From the NCBI RefSeq assembly GCF_010093535.1, contig NW_022985230.1:62001-126000 (forward strand): 64,000 nt of DNA. The letters run 5' to 3'. Below, one piece after another: positions 47,319-59,307 of this stretch. A program made the position numbers and the translations under genes. The first letter of the stretch is position 1. The number at the start of each line of letters is the position of its first letter. Below the pieces are notes generated by a model, which had not been told where the DNA came from, made no database searches, and saw only the letters and a program-made list of their open reading frames with translations. This DNA comes from Lindgomyces ingoldianus. Taxonomy: Eukaryota; Ascomycota; Dothideomycetes; Pleosporales; Lindgomycetaceae.

Positions 47319-48759
47319 GTACTAGATAACTAAGAAGTATAGTATTCTCTAATCTAAAAAGCAAAGTTAGAAAGATAGACTAACTAAAATTTATTAAAAC
47401 ATACTTAATTAAAATAGAGACTTAGAAGAACTAAAAAATAAGTTTATTAGACTATAAGTATAAAAACTATGAGCACTAACTCTACCTCTAACCTTAGTAA
47501 TAGTCTAGAAGGAATTAGAAAATTAAAACAACTAGAATCTATACACCATATATAGATTAATACAGCACAACATTAATAATTATCTATAGAAAAGAAGTCT
47601 AGTGTAAATTATTTCAAATAAAGAATATCTAATATAAACTTAATAACTACCTCTACTAGTAGTCTTAGAACTAAGAAGCTGCTACAAAGCATAGTATACT
47701 TGCTAAGATAGAAAGTGCTCTAAGCACTAGTAGGAAAAATATAAGGCTAGGGGGTAGCCTAAAGACATTTTAGAAATTGCTAGAAAAGACAAAATAAAAG
47801 AATAAGCAACAACATGTAAAAATACAAGATGCATTACCTATAAAACTGCTCTCTTTTATAAAACATAATTATAGTACTTCTGTAATAAATAGTAATGCGT
47901 TTTCTATTACTTCTAGTATACTATATCTTAGCACCTAACGCCTAGCCTCGACTAACGTACACTTTTGCTAGGAACTTTAAAATTGCTACATAATACTAAC
48001 TCTACTAATATAGATCTAATTTTAAGAGTAATTGCATTGCTAGAATTTCTAAAGCCTAGCAAAAAAGTTAATATAGAAAAGATAGTAAGAAAAGATAGTA
48101 AGAAAAGATAGTATTAATTAATTAATATCGCATATGTTATCCGCCTATATATATCCATCTGCTGTACTAAAAAGTAGATATAAGGCTTTGTTTTTAACTT
48201 AAAAGCTAACTATAACTAACACTTTAACAGCCTTTAACTCTAAAATCTCTAGCAATGTATTTAGCTACTAAATCTTAAACAAGCTAGAGTAATTTCTCTA
48301 ATTATACCTTCTAAGTAGCTGCCTACTAGACTTGCTTTAAAGCTTACTAAACATGTTCTAAAGTAGTAATCTAGGCTTGCTTTGCCTCTTCTACTTTTAT
48401 AAAGAGCTAGGAACAGTTGCGTTCTAAGAACGCCTACTTTTAGTTAGAAATAAAAGTGTTATAATAACTCTTTTTATAAACACTCTCTACATACTTATCT
48501 TATAATAGAGTTAAGACGCATTGTAAGAATAAAGAAGTATAAGGACGATAAAAATAGATTTTTAAATAACTAAAAGGATTTAAACACAAGGTAGCGCGTT
48601 TACAACAGCAGTAGGTTAGAGTTCTACCTATAGTTAAAACACTAGGGAAGGAAGCTTAAGAAGTAGACTAACCTCTTAAGAACATCTATAGTTATATATA
48701 CACAGTAACAGGCTAGAGGATGTAGCAACAAGGACGCTGCTTAAGAGGAGAGAGGCAGA
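47319..48759 (+). mobile_element. Interior remnant of an A-like retroelement I
   Basis: The right end (about 48400-48759) has the same arrangement as the 3' untranslated part of A. It ends AACAAGGACGCTGC then AAGAGGAGAGAGGCAGA before an LTR start. The left part (47319-48120) has short frames with stops and no recognised domain. A 16-bp unit AAGATAGTAAGAAA-like is repeated three times near 48077-48114. A P-LTR fragment lies at about 48127-48165. Confidence 0.5.
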
Positions 48760-49026
48760 TGTTACAACTGCATAGACTAGAACAGTTGTACTAAAAGAGG
48801 GGTAAAAGCAATAGAGGCTATAGTAAGTACACTAGAAAGTAAGATAAAGTCATGTAATAGAATAGCTAGAATCACATAGTAGATTCTAAGCTAAGAAAGA
48901 GATTATAGTAATTGCAAGCAATCTACTAGAATAATTACTATAAAGATAGGATAGTAGATAGCACTAAGAGCACTAAGAGCAAGGTTTTAGAGAAAGATAG
49001 AAATGTATTATAAGAGAAATGTAACA
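48760..49026 (+). repeat. LTR of A-like element I, 267 bp
   Basis: TGTTACAACTG to AAATGTAACA, with the same TGTTACA/TGTAACA ends as family A but shorter and unlike it inside. It is preceded by a purine tract. No partner LTR is in the window. Confidence 0.68.
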
Positions 49027-49205
49027 ATTCTCATGTATCGTGTAAGGCCGGATGTCCTAGAACGGGCTAGTATGGCCTCCCCTGACCTGTTTAGAGGTTA
49101 TATAACCTGTGCTTTGTATATAAGCATAAATCCTAACAAGCAAGGCTTAGCAGTAATTTGTCTCTCTTATAATAAACTTCTATCTTTCTTTAAAAGTGTG
49201 CTCTT
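49027..49205. other. Un-RIPed fragment, possible truncated LTR
   Basis: A TGTAAGGCCGG start at about 49039, a TATATAA-like box (GTATATAAGC near 49115) and moderate GC suggest an LTR cut off by C4 at 49206. No matching end or target duplication was found. Confidence 0.35.
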
Positions 49206-51195
49206 TGTAACGGCGCAGGCAAGACAATGGGTCCGAATGCGGTGGGAATCCACTCAGAGGCATATGGGAGTGCGTGGGGACTCTGAACCTGGGAATGCTA
49301 TTAACACCTATAGGCCTTGTACGAAAGGATATCAGAAAACTACTAAGCTAGCTACAGGGCAAGGTGCGACTAAATACATAAGGGAATAGGGGTAACAGCA
49401 GGGGGCAGGGCAGAGTTAGGGCTAGGTTAAGTTTAGGGCTAATACAAGGGCCTTCTAGAGGTTCTAGGCAACTTAAGATGGAACAATTTATAAGGATTGT
49501 TACACTACTCTCCCCTCTGTAGACTAATAGTCCCTATTAGTAGTAATTATAGTACAAAGTATTGCTGTTATGTCCTCTGCTTCTTTTAACTAAAACTAGT
49601 CTAATTTAGCTAGGTGTCCTTACTAAGTATTCCTTTGCACTGCTAGCAGTGTCCTACAAACTAAACGCCACGCATGCAGTTATTAATTATTAGGGTAGCA
49701 AGTGTAGTTTGTTAATTAGAGCTAATTTAGATAGGATAACAAGGTCTTTCCTATAGGTCCTCCTTTCTAGATTATACGCTGTGAGGTAGGCTACTATAGC
49801 TTTAAAGGAGTTTGCCTAGGTATGTTTAAAACTCTAATTTAGTACCTACAGGCTAGAAGAAAGCTTCTCTTATAGGTAGAAAGACTAATCTAACTAGAAT
49901 ACCCTTCTCTTAATAGCTGCACTAATAAAGCGCGCTTTAAATGCAGAAAACACCTTCTCTTTATCTATTCTAAGAGTCTAGAACGCCTACTGTGCCTTAG
50001 TCTTTTTCTAACTAGTAATAAAATAAGCTTATAAGAGCTTTATTATATGCTTTACACTCTTAAACTAAAACTAGTCTAATTTAGCTAGGTATCCTAGCTC
50101 CAGATAATCCTTCGCGATACTAGCTATGTGTCCCTATATTAATGCTATGCGTGCACACTTGCTCTAATAGTAATCTAAATTAATGTTAAGTCTGTCTATA
50201 ATAAAAGCTTACTATTATTTAAACATAGGTTCTTTGCTATCTGTAAAAATCCTAATCTTAGGCGTGCGTTTAGTAAGGTAGATTTGCTAGGTCTAAGAGG
50301 TGCCTAAAAAGTCTCTTGCACTTAAGGTAGCAAGAGTAGTATAGGGCGTTGTTAGGGGTAATTTAGTAGTTAGTAAGGGTTAACTAGCAGTTCTTAGCTA
50401 GATTAGTTGCTTAAGCTATGCTTATAATTAAGCAATCTAATTATTAATAAATATACTGCTAGAGGTTAACTTTAAATTAGGTAGGGGTATAGCTTTAGGT
50501 GCTGCAGGAGCGGGTTTAGCTGTTAACATAGATTGTTAATTAACTCTAGAGGGCTTGCCTTAGCTAGAGCGTATTTTAATTCTAAAATTAGAGGGTAGTT
50601 AGTTAGACATTAACAGTTGCCTCTAATTCTAATAAGTTATTAGTAGTCTCTAGGTTTCTACCTTAGCGCACTCTTTATAACTTTTCTAAAGGCAATCCTA
50701 ATTGCATAAGGATAGGAAGTTCTAAACCTAAAAGCTTTAGTTAACTAAAGGTTAATAGGATCTAGTCTATAGACTAAATAGTTTAATATAACAGTGTGTA
50801 AGTATTGCAACCTAAACTAAATTAGACGCGTCTTAGAGCTTAGACATAGTTAAATAAACAATTAGTGCAATATTATAATAAGGCTGTTACTAGTAAAAGC
50901 AAGTTTTCTAATATAATGTAACAGCGCAGGCAAGACAATAGGTCTAAATGCAGTAGGAATCCACTTAGAGGCATATAGGAGTGCGTGGGGACTCTAAACC
51001 TAGGAATGCTATTAACACCTATAGGCCTTGTACAAAAGGATATTAGAAAACTACTAAGCTAGCTACAGGGCGAGGTGCGACTAAATACATGAGGGAATAG
51101 GGGTAACAGCAGGGGTCGGGGCCAGGTCGGGGTCGGGGCCGATACAGGGGCCTTCCAGGCCATCTGAGATGGAACGATTCATGAGGATTGTTACA
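49206..51195 (-). mobile_element. Non-autonomous LTR element C4 with two different LTR subtypes
   Basis: The LTRs at 49206-49504 (299 bp, long subtype) and 50917-51195 (279 bp, short subtype) flank a 1412-bp interior. The interior is the reverse complement of the C1/C3 interior, including the polypurine end next to 49504. It contains about 650 bp absent from C1 (about 49760-50350). The flanking pentamers CTCTT and CTAAT do not match. A 128-codon frame at 49003-49389 runs through the left LTR and is chance. Confidence 0.88.
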
Positions 51196-51315
51196 CTAAT
51201 AAGCATTTAGCACTTTTATAGTTATAAAATACTTTAATAACTAATAATTAGTATATACTAGAGTGCTTATTATTATAAATGTAAGCTTAGCCTTTTATTA
51301 TTTAAACATAGTAAT

Positions 51316-51688
51316 TGTAAAAAACAGGGTATACACTTTGCAATTAAGAGGTGTATTAACTAACAAGAGCGTGACTGTGACATAGGAGTACAATTAGTAC
51401 CTGCCTAATTTCTAAGGCGATCCTCTGCTATCTAAAGGGGGCTTCTACAACTAGCTATATACTTCTTTAGAGAGCCAGGCACAGCAGCGCTGGTAAGGAC
51501 AAATCTAGTATGCTGTAGGTCTAGTTTAAAGTACTACCTGTCTAGGATGCCTGGCTTTTTAGGCAAGGTAGGCGTTGTCTAGGAAGTGCGGGGTTGACGG
51601 CACAGTTTAGAAGTTGTCTAGGACTGCCTAGTGCGGTCTAGGCCAGTCTATATCAGCCTAGGAAACACCTGGATAGCTAGTTGTTACA
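51316..51688. mobile_element. Solo LTR L, 373 bp
   Basis: TGTAAAAAACAGGG to TAGTTGTTACA, with perfect target duplication GTAAT (51311-51315 and 51689-51693) in J RNase H. It is moderately GC-rich and only partly RIPed. No other copy was seen in the window. Confidence 0.88.
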
Positions 51689-51880
51689 GTAATAATTATA
51701 AATAGCTTTTTATTATATATTTTCTAGTTTAGCTCTAAACTAGATAAGACCTTACTATAGAATAAAATAAAGCACTAATTTCTATTAGCATGTTTCTAAG
51801 ATAGGACTCCTGCTACTACTTTATTAAAAGTGTTAGTTTTAATTTTAGTTTACAACATAAAGTTAAAATAGTAAAGTGTA

Positions 51881-52084
51881 TGTCACGGTCAGCATGCTCA
51901 AGCTACAAGCAAGAGGTGGTGTAACTCAACTAGATTAAACTAAGGAGCAGAGGAGCTGCTCTGCGAGTTTAAATATACATGTGTGCCCCCTGCCAAGGCG
52001 CTACTCGTAGCACTAGCGTGCTACTCGTTGCGCAAGCGAGGGAGCTGATGCCGCAGAGCATGTGAGGCGGTACACGCTGTCACA
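51881..52084. mobile_element. Solo LTR K, 204 bp, un-RIPed
   Basis: TGTCACGGTCAG to CACGCTGTCACA, with perfect target duplication GTGTA (51876-51880 and 52085-52089) in J. Many CpG and CpA sites are intact, so it is young or was single copy. No other copy was seen in the window. Confidence 0.92.
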
Positions 52085-52353
52085 GTGTAGGTATTTTTAG
52101 CAGCTTAGACTTTAGCTTTTTAAAAGCTATATTACACTCTAAAGTTTATATAAAAAAGGTAGTAAAGCTTTAAAGTATAATAATTAGTTTTACTATATAA
52201 ATTTTTTTTAGAATAAATTATTATTAAAATTTAGTAAAGCCTAAAAAGAATTTTACACCTGTTATAGTAGTAGGCGCCTGCTAGTTGCGTAGCACCTCTA
52301 CTTTCTCTAGGTTAACCTTTAGTCCTTTAGTTAAAAGTATATAGCTAAGATAC

Positions 52354-52948
52354 CGTTACAATCCTTACTCTAATAAAATGGTATTTTCAGGAGTACAACA
52401 GCCTAAAGTGATGTTAGCAAAAAGGGGATAGAACTTAGCTAGATCAGGTGTACAGTCCGTTAAGCAGAGTATAGAGTTAGCAGGATAAAGAAGGCAGGTT
52501 GTAGTTTAACCTAGCAGCTGTATAGGGAGCTGGCAAACCTAATCTGTAAGAATAGGAATAGAGGCATATATAGTGCAAGATATATAAAGCAGCAATGTCC
52601 TCTTTATAAAGGTTTTAATGCCTCTTAGTCTATTAAGTAGGTAAAGACTAAATAGTAATTATAACTTTCTAACTATAGTTATAATTAAGACTATATACAT
52701 AAGGTTTACATGCTCTGCATGTTTACATGCTTGTTTCTACATAGCCTACATAGCCTGTAAGCCTGCAAGCCTGCATGTCCTATTAGATAATGCATTCTGC
52801 AAGGCTTTTCTCTAAAAGCTAGAGCTATTTCTTATCTGTCCTGTTACGTAATTTGCTTAGTGTAAGGCTAAGCGTCTTCTATCTAACGTTGTTTAGGCTA
52901 TGTAGGACAGCTAGTTAGGTTATTATAGTCTAACTATTAGCTATAACA
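52354..52948 (-). repeat. 3' LTR of B1
   Basis: 595 bp. The outer start keeps CpA sites (ATGGTATTTTCAGGAG); the inner end is fully RIPed (AACTATTAGCTATAACA). Confidence 0.94.
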
Positions 52949-52999
52949 CGCAGGCTTTCCTCTTAGTTAGCGTTCTTACTGTTATGTTCTTTCTGTTGC

Positions 53000-55900
53000 A
53001 AGCGTTAGATTTTCTTTTTAAGTAGTGCGTTCCCTTTTCTAAAGCCTAGCTTAATGTTTAACTTCTTTAACTATGCCTTATTAGGTTTCTTATTCTTCTA
53101 CTACTGCCTGTTGTCTTTGCACTATTACTAACCTTAATCCTCTTTATTATATAAAGATGCGTCCCTATAGTGCTTGTTGTTTAAGCAGGTCTTTTTACAC
53201 AATGTTCTTGTTATTAAACAAGTGTGTAAAGTGTATGCAAAAAGGTAGTTACTGCAACACTTTTATGTCTAACACAGCTTAAGATTATTTAAAGCAAGAA
53301 CGCAAAAAGCTCCTAGCTAAGGTAGAGGTAGTTTAAGAAGATAGAATGCGTAAAAAGGAAGAGTTATTAAAACATCTTTAGTTAATTATTTTCTATAAGA
53401 AGAGAGCTTATAAATAGTTAAAGGTGCTAAAGGATTAAAAAGCAAAGTATCTAAAAGAAGACCTTTTATTACTAGATAAGCTTAAAGCGCTTAAGGCAGA
53501 AGTAGCTAGTCTTCCTTCTTCTTAACCTATGTTAAAGAATTATAGACTTCCTACATTATAGCTAGCTAATGCTGCTCTAGTTTTAACTAATAATAGTGTT
53601 TTTTAGTCTAAGAAGCTTTCTCCTAGGTAGTTTTGTTTAGAAGGGACTCTAAGTATTTATAAAGGGCCTAAGAAGTGTTTAACAGGCTTTTAATAAGTTC
53701 CTAAGTGCTTTTACTAGTAAGCTATTCTTTCTATTTTACTAAGTATTTATTTCCTTTATAGTTTAAGATTCTTTCTACTTTATACTCCTTTTCTTCTTCT
53801 TTTTATCTAGTAGTAGCAAGTAGAATAGTCTTAAGCGCAAGTTTAAGCTTAGAGACATAGAACTAAAGATGTATTTACATTTTCTTTAGTAGTTTAAGTT
53901 TATAAATGCTAGGGCATATTTATATAACTTTGTATAGTTCTATGCGTTTCTTAGCTAACTTTCTAAAAGGTTTTAGTGTTTTAAGATTTTTTATGTTTAA
54001 ATACACATAATTATTAAAGTGTATTTCTAGTGCTAGTTTTCTTTTTTAATTTACTACTTTTTTTATAGCTTTCTAAGCTAACTACACTTTTCTAGTAAGT
54101 TTTTAATGCAGCTCTAAAAGTCTAGTTGCGCAGTTTATAGCTTCTAAAAGGTCAGTTAGTTGTAAGCTATAAAGCTTATATTATAAAAAGTATCTAAAAT
54201 TAGCTTTATATAGAGTTTCTTTAGTTATAGCTAATTCTGTAGTATTAATAGCAAACTGTGCTATAAGTAGCTATTCTACCTAATTTATTTATTTATATAA
54301 TACATATTTGCGCAGAAACTTTTCTACTTTTATATTTACTCTTTCTGTTTGTCTGTCTATTTACAGGTAGTAGGCAGTAAAAAGCTTATAGTTAATTTTA
54401 AAATATTTAACTGCAGCTGCCTAGAATTTGCTAGTAAATAATTTATTATAGTTAAAAATAATAGTCTTAGGGCAGCTATAAGTAGCTAAAACATTTTTTT
54501 TTAGTTTAAACATAAATTCTTTAGCTGTAATGCTTTTTTTTAATAGCTATAAGTAAACAAATTTAGTAGTTTTATTAATAACCTATGTAATTATATTGCA
54601 TAGTCTTTTTATGCTAGGTTCTTGTAATAGTGGTAGCCTAGTAATAAAATCTATAGTTATTATAGTCTATAGTTAGCCTAGCGCTGTAATTAGTTAGAGT
54701 AGTCTATAAAGTTTATAGCGTTAAGGATTGTTTTTGTTACAGATGTTACATTTTTATAAAACTTTAGTACATAGGTGTTTTAATTAGAGTACCTCTTAAG
54801 GTATAGTATTTTTAATTTTCTTCTGTAGCAATCTAATTCTTAGGTGTTTAAACATAAAGGCTTTATAATATTCTTTTATTAAGTTTTTCTATCTTTATTT
54901 AACTATTATAAGGGAACATAGTAGTTTTTTTTAATTTAGTCCTCTATAAACTAGTTTTTCTAGAGTTCCTTTAAAAATTAAAAATTTTTTAGAATTTTTT
55001 TATTCTTTTTAAAGTAATTAGCGCGTCTGCTTAGAGTGTCTACTTATTAGTTGCTGCTTCTAGCCACATGTTTAATAATAAAATTAAATTAAGCAAGTTC
55101 TATAGCCTATTATACATACATTAGTAAAGGTTTTTTAGTAGTAAAAAAGGTAACAAGGTTTACATAGTTAGTAAAAATTATAAACTATTAACTAAGGCTT
55201 TAGAGCTTAACTTTCTAATTTCTACATGTATTAACTATAGCTTTTAGTTCTTTGTTAGAGATAGTATACTTTTGCTCTAATAGTGTAGATTTTGCTAAAT
55301 AGTAAGCTACTAGATACTATTAACTGTTTTTCTATTTTTAGAAAAGTGCTACTTCTTCTGCCCTTAAAGAAGCATTAGTGTGCACTTTAGTTTCTAGCGT
55401 AAAGTTGTACATTCTAAGAACAGGGTAGCTTGTTATTATTTGCTTTAGCTTTTAAAAGGCTTCTTCTATTTCTATTATTTATTAGAATTTCTAGGTTGCT
55501 TTTTTTTTTAAGGTAGCATCTATAAGGGGGAGCGTAATTTTTAAGTAGTTTTTAATTATTCTTTATACGCAGCTAGTAAGACCTAAAAATCCTTTAATTT
55601 CTGTTACTATTATTAGTGTTAGCTATTTAAGTACTTTATCTACTTTAGTAGGATCTATCTTTATTTCTTCTTTATTAATAATAAATCTAAGGTAGTTAAT
55701 TTTTTATACATTAATTTGTATTTTTCTAGCTATAGATAGAGTCTATATTTTTAAAGTTTGTCTAGTACTATTTATACTTTTATTATATAGTCTAGTTTGT
55801 CCCCTTTTATGTATATAAAGATGTTGTCTAGATACACTAAGATAAAGATGTCTAAGTATAGGTTAAAAGCTGTGTTAATTACTCTTTAAAAAGTTATAAA

Positions 55901-58900
55901 AGTGTTAGTAAGTCTAAATAGCATAATAAAAAGTTTATAAAGGGCTTATAAAGTTTTAAAAGCTGTTATTTATTTATGTTCTTCTTTTATTCTTATTTTA
56001 TTAAATCTGTCCTAGACATTAAACTTAGTAAAGTGCTTAGTTCTTTTTAATTAGTTTATAATGTTCTAGATAATAGAAAAAGGAAACTAATCTTTTATAG
56101 TATTTTTGTTAAGGGTTCTGTAGTCTTAATAAACTTTAACTTTTTTATTCTTCTTTTTTGCAAAGACTACTGCTAATGCTATAAAGCTTTTACTTTCTTA
56201 AATATAGCCTCTTACTAGCATACAGTCTACGTACTCCTGTAGTGCTTCCTTCTAAGCTGCTATAAAAGGGCGTAGCTTATATGTTTTTAGTTAAAGATTT
56301 AGTTTAAAGTTAATTACATAGTTTTAAGGTTAATGTAGGAGTAATTCTTCTAGGTCTTTAAGGGTTATAAACATGTCCTTATATCCTTAGTATTTCTTTA
56401 GAAGTTCCTTTCTAGGTTTTTTTGTAATTTTATAGATTCTTACCTAATCTAGGTCTCTTTCTTTTTTAAATTCCTTAAAAGAGATTTCTTTTAGTTTTTC
56501 TTTTATTATGCAAACAGCGCGTGCTTTTTATTTCTAGCAGGGGAATTTCTGCAGTTTAATTAGTTGTATTGCTTATGCGTGCTTAGCTTTAACATCTATT
56601 ATTATAGTTTTCTAGTTTATTTTAGGGTTATGTTAATAAAGCTAGTTATATCTTAGTATAATTTAGTATTTTCCTTTAAGTAGTAGTATGCTTAGAGACA
56701 TATAGTTAGTTATTATTTTTATAGTTAAAGTTACTTCCTTAGTTTCTAAGCAGACCTGTCCTCTACTATACTTAATTAAAAATGTGTTAGCTAAGAATAC
56801 TTAAAAAGGGTGCTTTTTTACTTTATAAAGTATCTTATAATTCTTAACCTATTAAGTGTTAATTACTAAAAATGTGCATTTAATATTAATTAGCGCAAGG
56901 CCTTTGCATACTATTCCTTTAGAAAATTTAAGTGTGCAGTTAGCTATTAGGCTTTTTCCTAGCCCTTACTCTACTACTACTAGGACTTTTATGTTGTAGT
57001 AGACTTTGTTATAATTTATGCTAAAGTTATCTTCTTTAACACTTAAAAGACTGTGTATTTATTTGTCTACTCTGTTAGTTATAATTTTAAATTACTAGTA
57101 ATTTTTTACTATGCAGTTATTTACTAAACAATTAATGCTTTCTACTTTATAGTAGTGTAAGAGCTAATTATTCTACTAGTAGGCCTTCTACTAAAAGCAG
57201 TAGAAGGCGCAGTTAGAGGCCTTCTTGCATTTAGTCTATAGTTTCTTTTTATGTAGCAGTCCTGTGCTGCAGTGCTAGCAGTTTAGCATTTTACATGTTG
57301 TTGCTAATCCTGTTAAGGTGTTAGTAAATCTTTTACTTTTTTATATACTTATTAGCTACTAGCTAGCTTAGTGCTTAGTTAGCTAGTGTTAAGAGCAGTA
57401 CTTGTTTATATAAAGGTACTATATGTATAGGCATTGCTTAAGGTTCGTGCAGATAGAGATAGGTTGCACTTAGGCCTATCTAGAGTATTCTTTTATTTAG
57501 ATTATCTATAAGGGGTAATCCTTATATTTGCAATAGTAGGCGTTATGCCTTTTGCTTCTACAGGGAATACAGTATCTATAAATTTGTTGTAGCTCTAGCT
57601 CTTTTCTTGTTACTGCTAAGGCTAGGGGTAGTGTGTTTAGTTATTCTTATAATAGGGCTAGGATTTATAGAGGCGTTAAGTGCTAGTTAGAGCCTTCTTT
57701 TTTTACTAAAATTTTTTTAAAAAATTTCTATCTTTTTTATTTATTTAAAATATTATAATAAACTATAGCAATCCTTCTTATAACTTTATAGGTGTTATAG
57801 TTATTATTAAAAGTTACTTTATAAAGTCCTATTTTGCAAAGGTTATAGTTATAGAATTCTCTACACTTCTAGCAATTTCTTTACTTAAACCTTTATTTAA
57901 GTTTTTTTAGTAGAATTTCTAATCTACTTTATTTAAAAGGGTATTGTTTTTCTTCTTTTTTTTACATTTTTAACATAGTTAGCTACTTGCGTTAGGTGTT
58001 GCTATTCTTTAAAAACTGCAGCCTATTTAATAGCCCTAGAGATATTATCTCTGTTCTAGACCTTTACCTCTTAATAGTCTATTAAATAGTTAGAGGATTT
58101 GTAGTTGTCTCTGCATCTTTAGTAGAGTTATTTATTAAGCCTGTTATGTATTTCTTTATGTGTTAGGCCTTTATTAACATACATAGCTTTTATAGTTAAC
58201 TTACTATTTTTATTCTCTAGTTATTTAAAGTCTAGGCATTTTTAATAAAAGTAGCTTACTTTTTTATAGTTAAGGCATGCCTTTTTTTTAAGCTATTTTT
58301 TTTATTCCTTATTTAGAGGTGGCCTTACACTTCTAGGGGAACTGCTCTTTTTCTTAGAGAAGCTACACATGTGTTTAGTGTAACTAAGGTCTATAAGTTT
58401 ACTATTAGTCTGTAAAGTTTCCTTTTTCTTTTAAAACTAGTTAGGTTTTAAAGTTGTCTAGCTTTTCTTTTTTTTACTACATTATTTAGCGTGTTTTTTA
58501 TTATAGGTAAGTGCTTTTTTAACATAATCCTTAAAGCTTTTAAGCTTTTTTATATAAGTAAATTTGTCTTTAATTATGTCTAAAAGCCTTTTATAAAACA
58601 TTTGTTTTATAGCTTTTTGTTAGTCTATCTGCAGATAGCTAGCAGTTCCCTAAAGCAGGCTGCATATTGTTAGATAAAACTATTTCTCTATTAAAGAGCG
58701 TCTATTTTATTAACTACTTATTTTTCTTTATTAACTAGCCTATAAATTATAGTAAAGGCTGTTTTAAATAAGTTAAAGTTTTTAAAGACTTTCTATGTTT
58801 CTAGCAGCAGGGGTTTACTATTTACTTTATAGTTTATCTAGTTGTTAGCGTAGAGCTAAAACTAAATAGCAAGTAACCCTTCTAAGTGTAGGCCTATTTA

Positions 58901-59300
58901 TAAAAAAAAAATTTTATTTATTCTAAAAGCACCTTTATTATATTACATATAAATGTAGCATTTAGTAAAGAAAGGTTTTAGGTCTTTAGCAGAGCTATTA
59001 AATGCCTTAGAGGGGGCTAGGCGTAGGGTCTTCTTAGACTTAATACTAGTTTTTTCTTAATTAATGTTTTTAAGGTTAGCTACTTCTAGCTAGAGAGCTT
59101 ATAGCTAATAGATGTTTAAGAGTCCTTATTATGCCTATAGCTAGAGGTGTTGTTTAAGCTGTTTAAGCTTATTTTAAAAATAAAGCATCTACTAATTCTA
59201 TGCTTTTTTAGTTGCTATAGAGGTCTAGCTAGTGCTAGCAGCTAAAGCACCTGTTATGCTAATGTCTAAGGTAGTAGTAGCTATACTTTACAGGTAGTAG
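53000..59300 (-). pseudogene. gag-pol remnant of B1
   Basis: Coding order from right to left is gag, protease, RT, RNase H, integrase, chromodomain, with landmarks as given for the whole element. The gag zinc knuckle closely resembles that of A (an ACLN-x-RKV core), so A and B are related families inserted in opposite directions. No frame exceeds a few tens of codons. Confidence 0.85.
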
Positions 59301-59307
59301 TAATTAC

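Larger units (their letters stand above)
51196..52353 (-). pseudogene. Element J pol remnant: RNase H and connection, split by solo LTRs
   Basis: Three pieces read on the minus strand in pol order: 52353-52085 (after RT: LKVNLEK, then APTTITGVKFFLGF), 51880-51689 (RNase H: NKVVAGVL) and 51310-51196 (later RNase H: YFITIKVLNA). They are separated by LTRs K and L. The RT part continues right of element B1 at 59903. The piece ends where C4 begins. Confidence 0.78.

Noticed and set aside
49003..49389. 128-codon plus-strand frame
   Set aside because: Spans the end of LTR I, an unrelated fragment and the left LTR of C4; it cannot be an ancestral gene.
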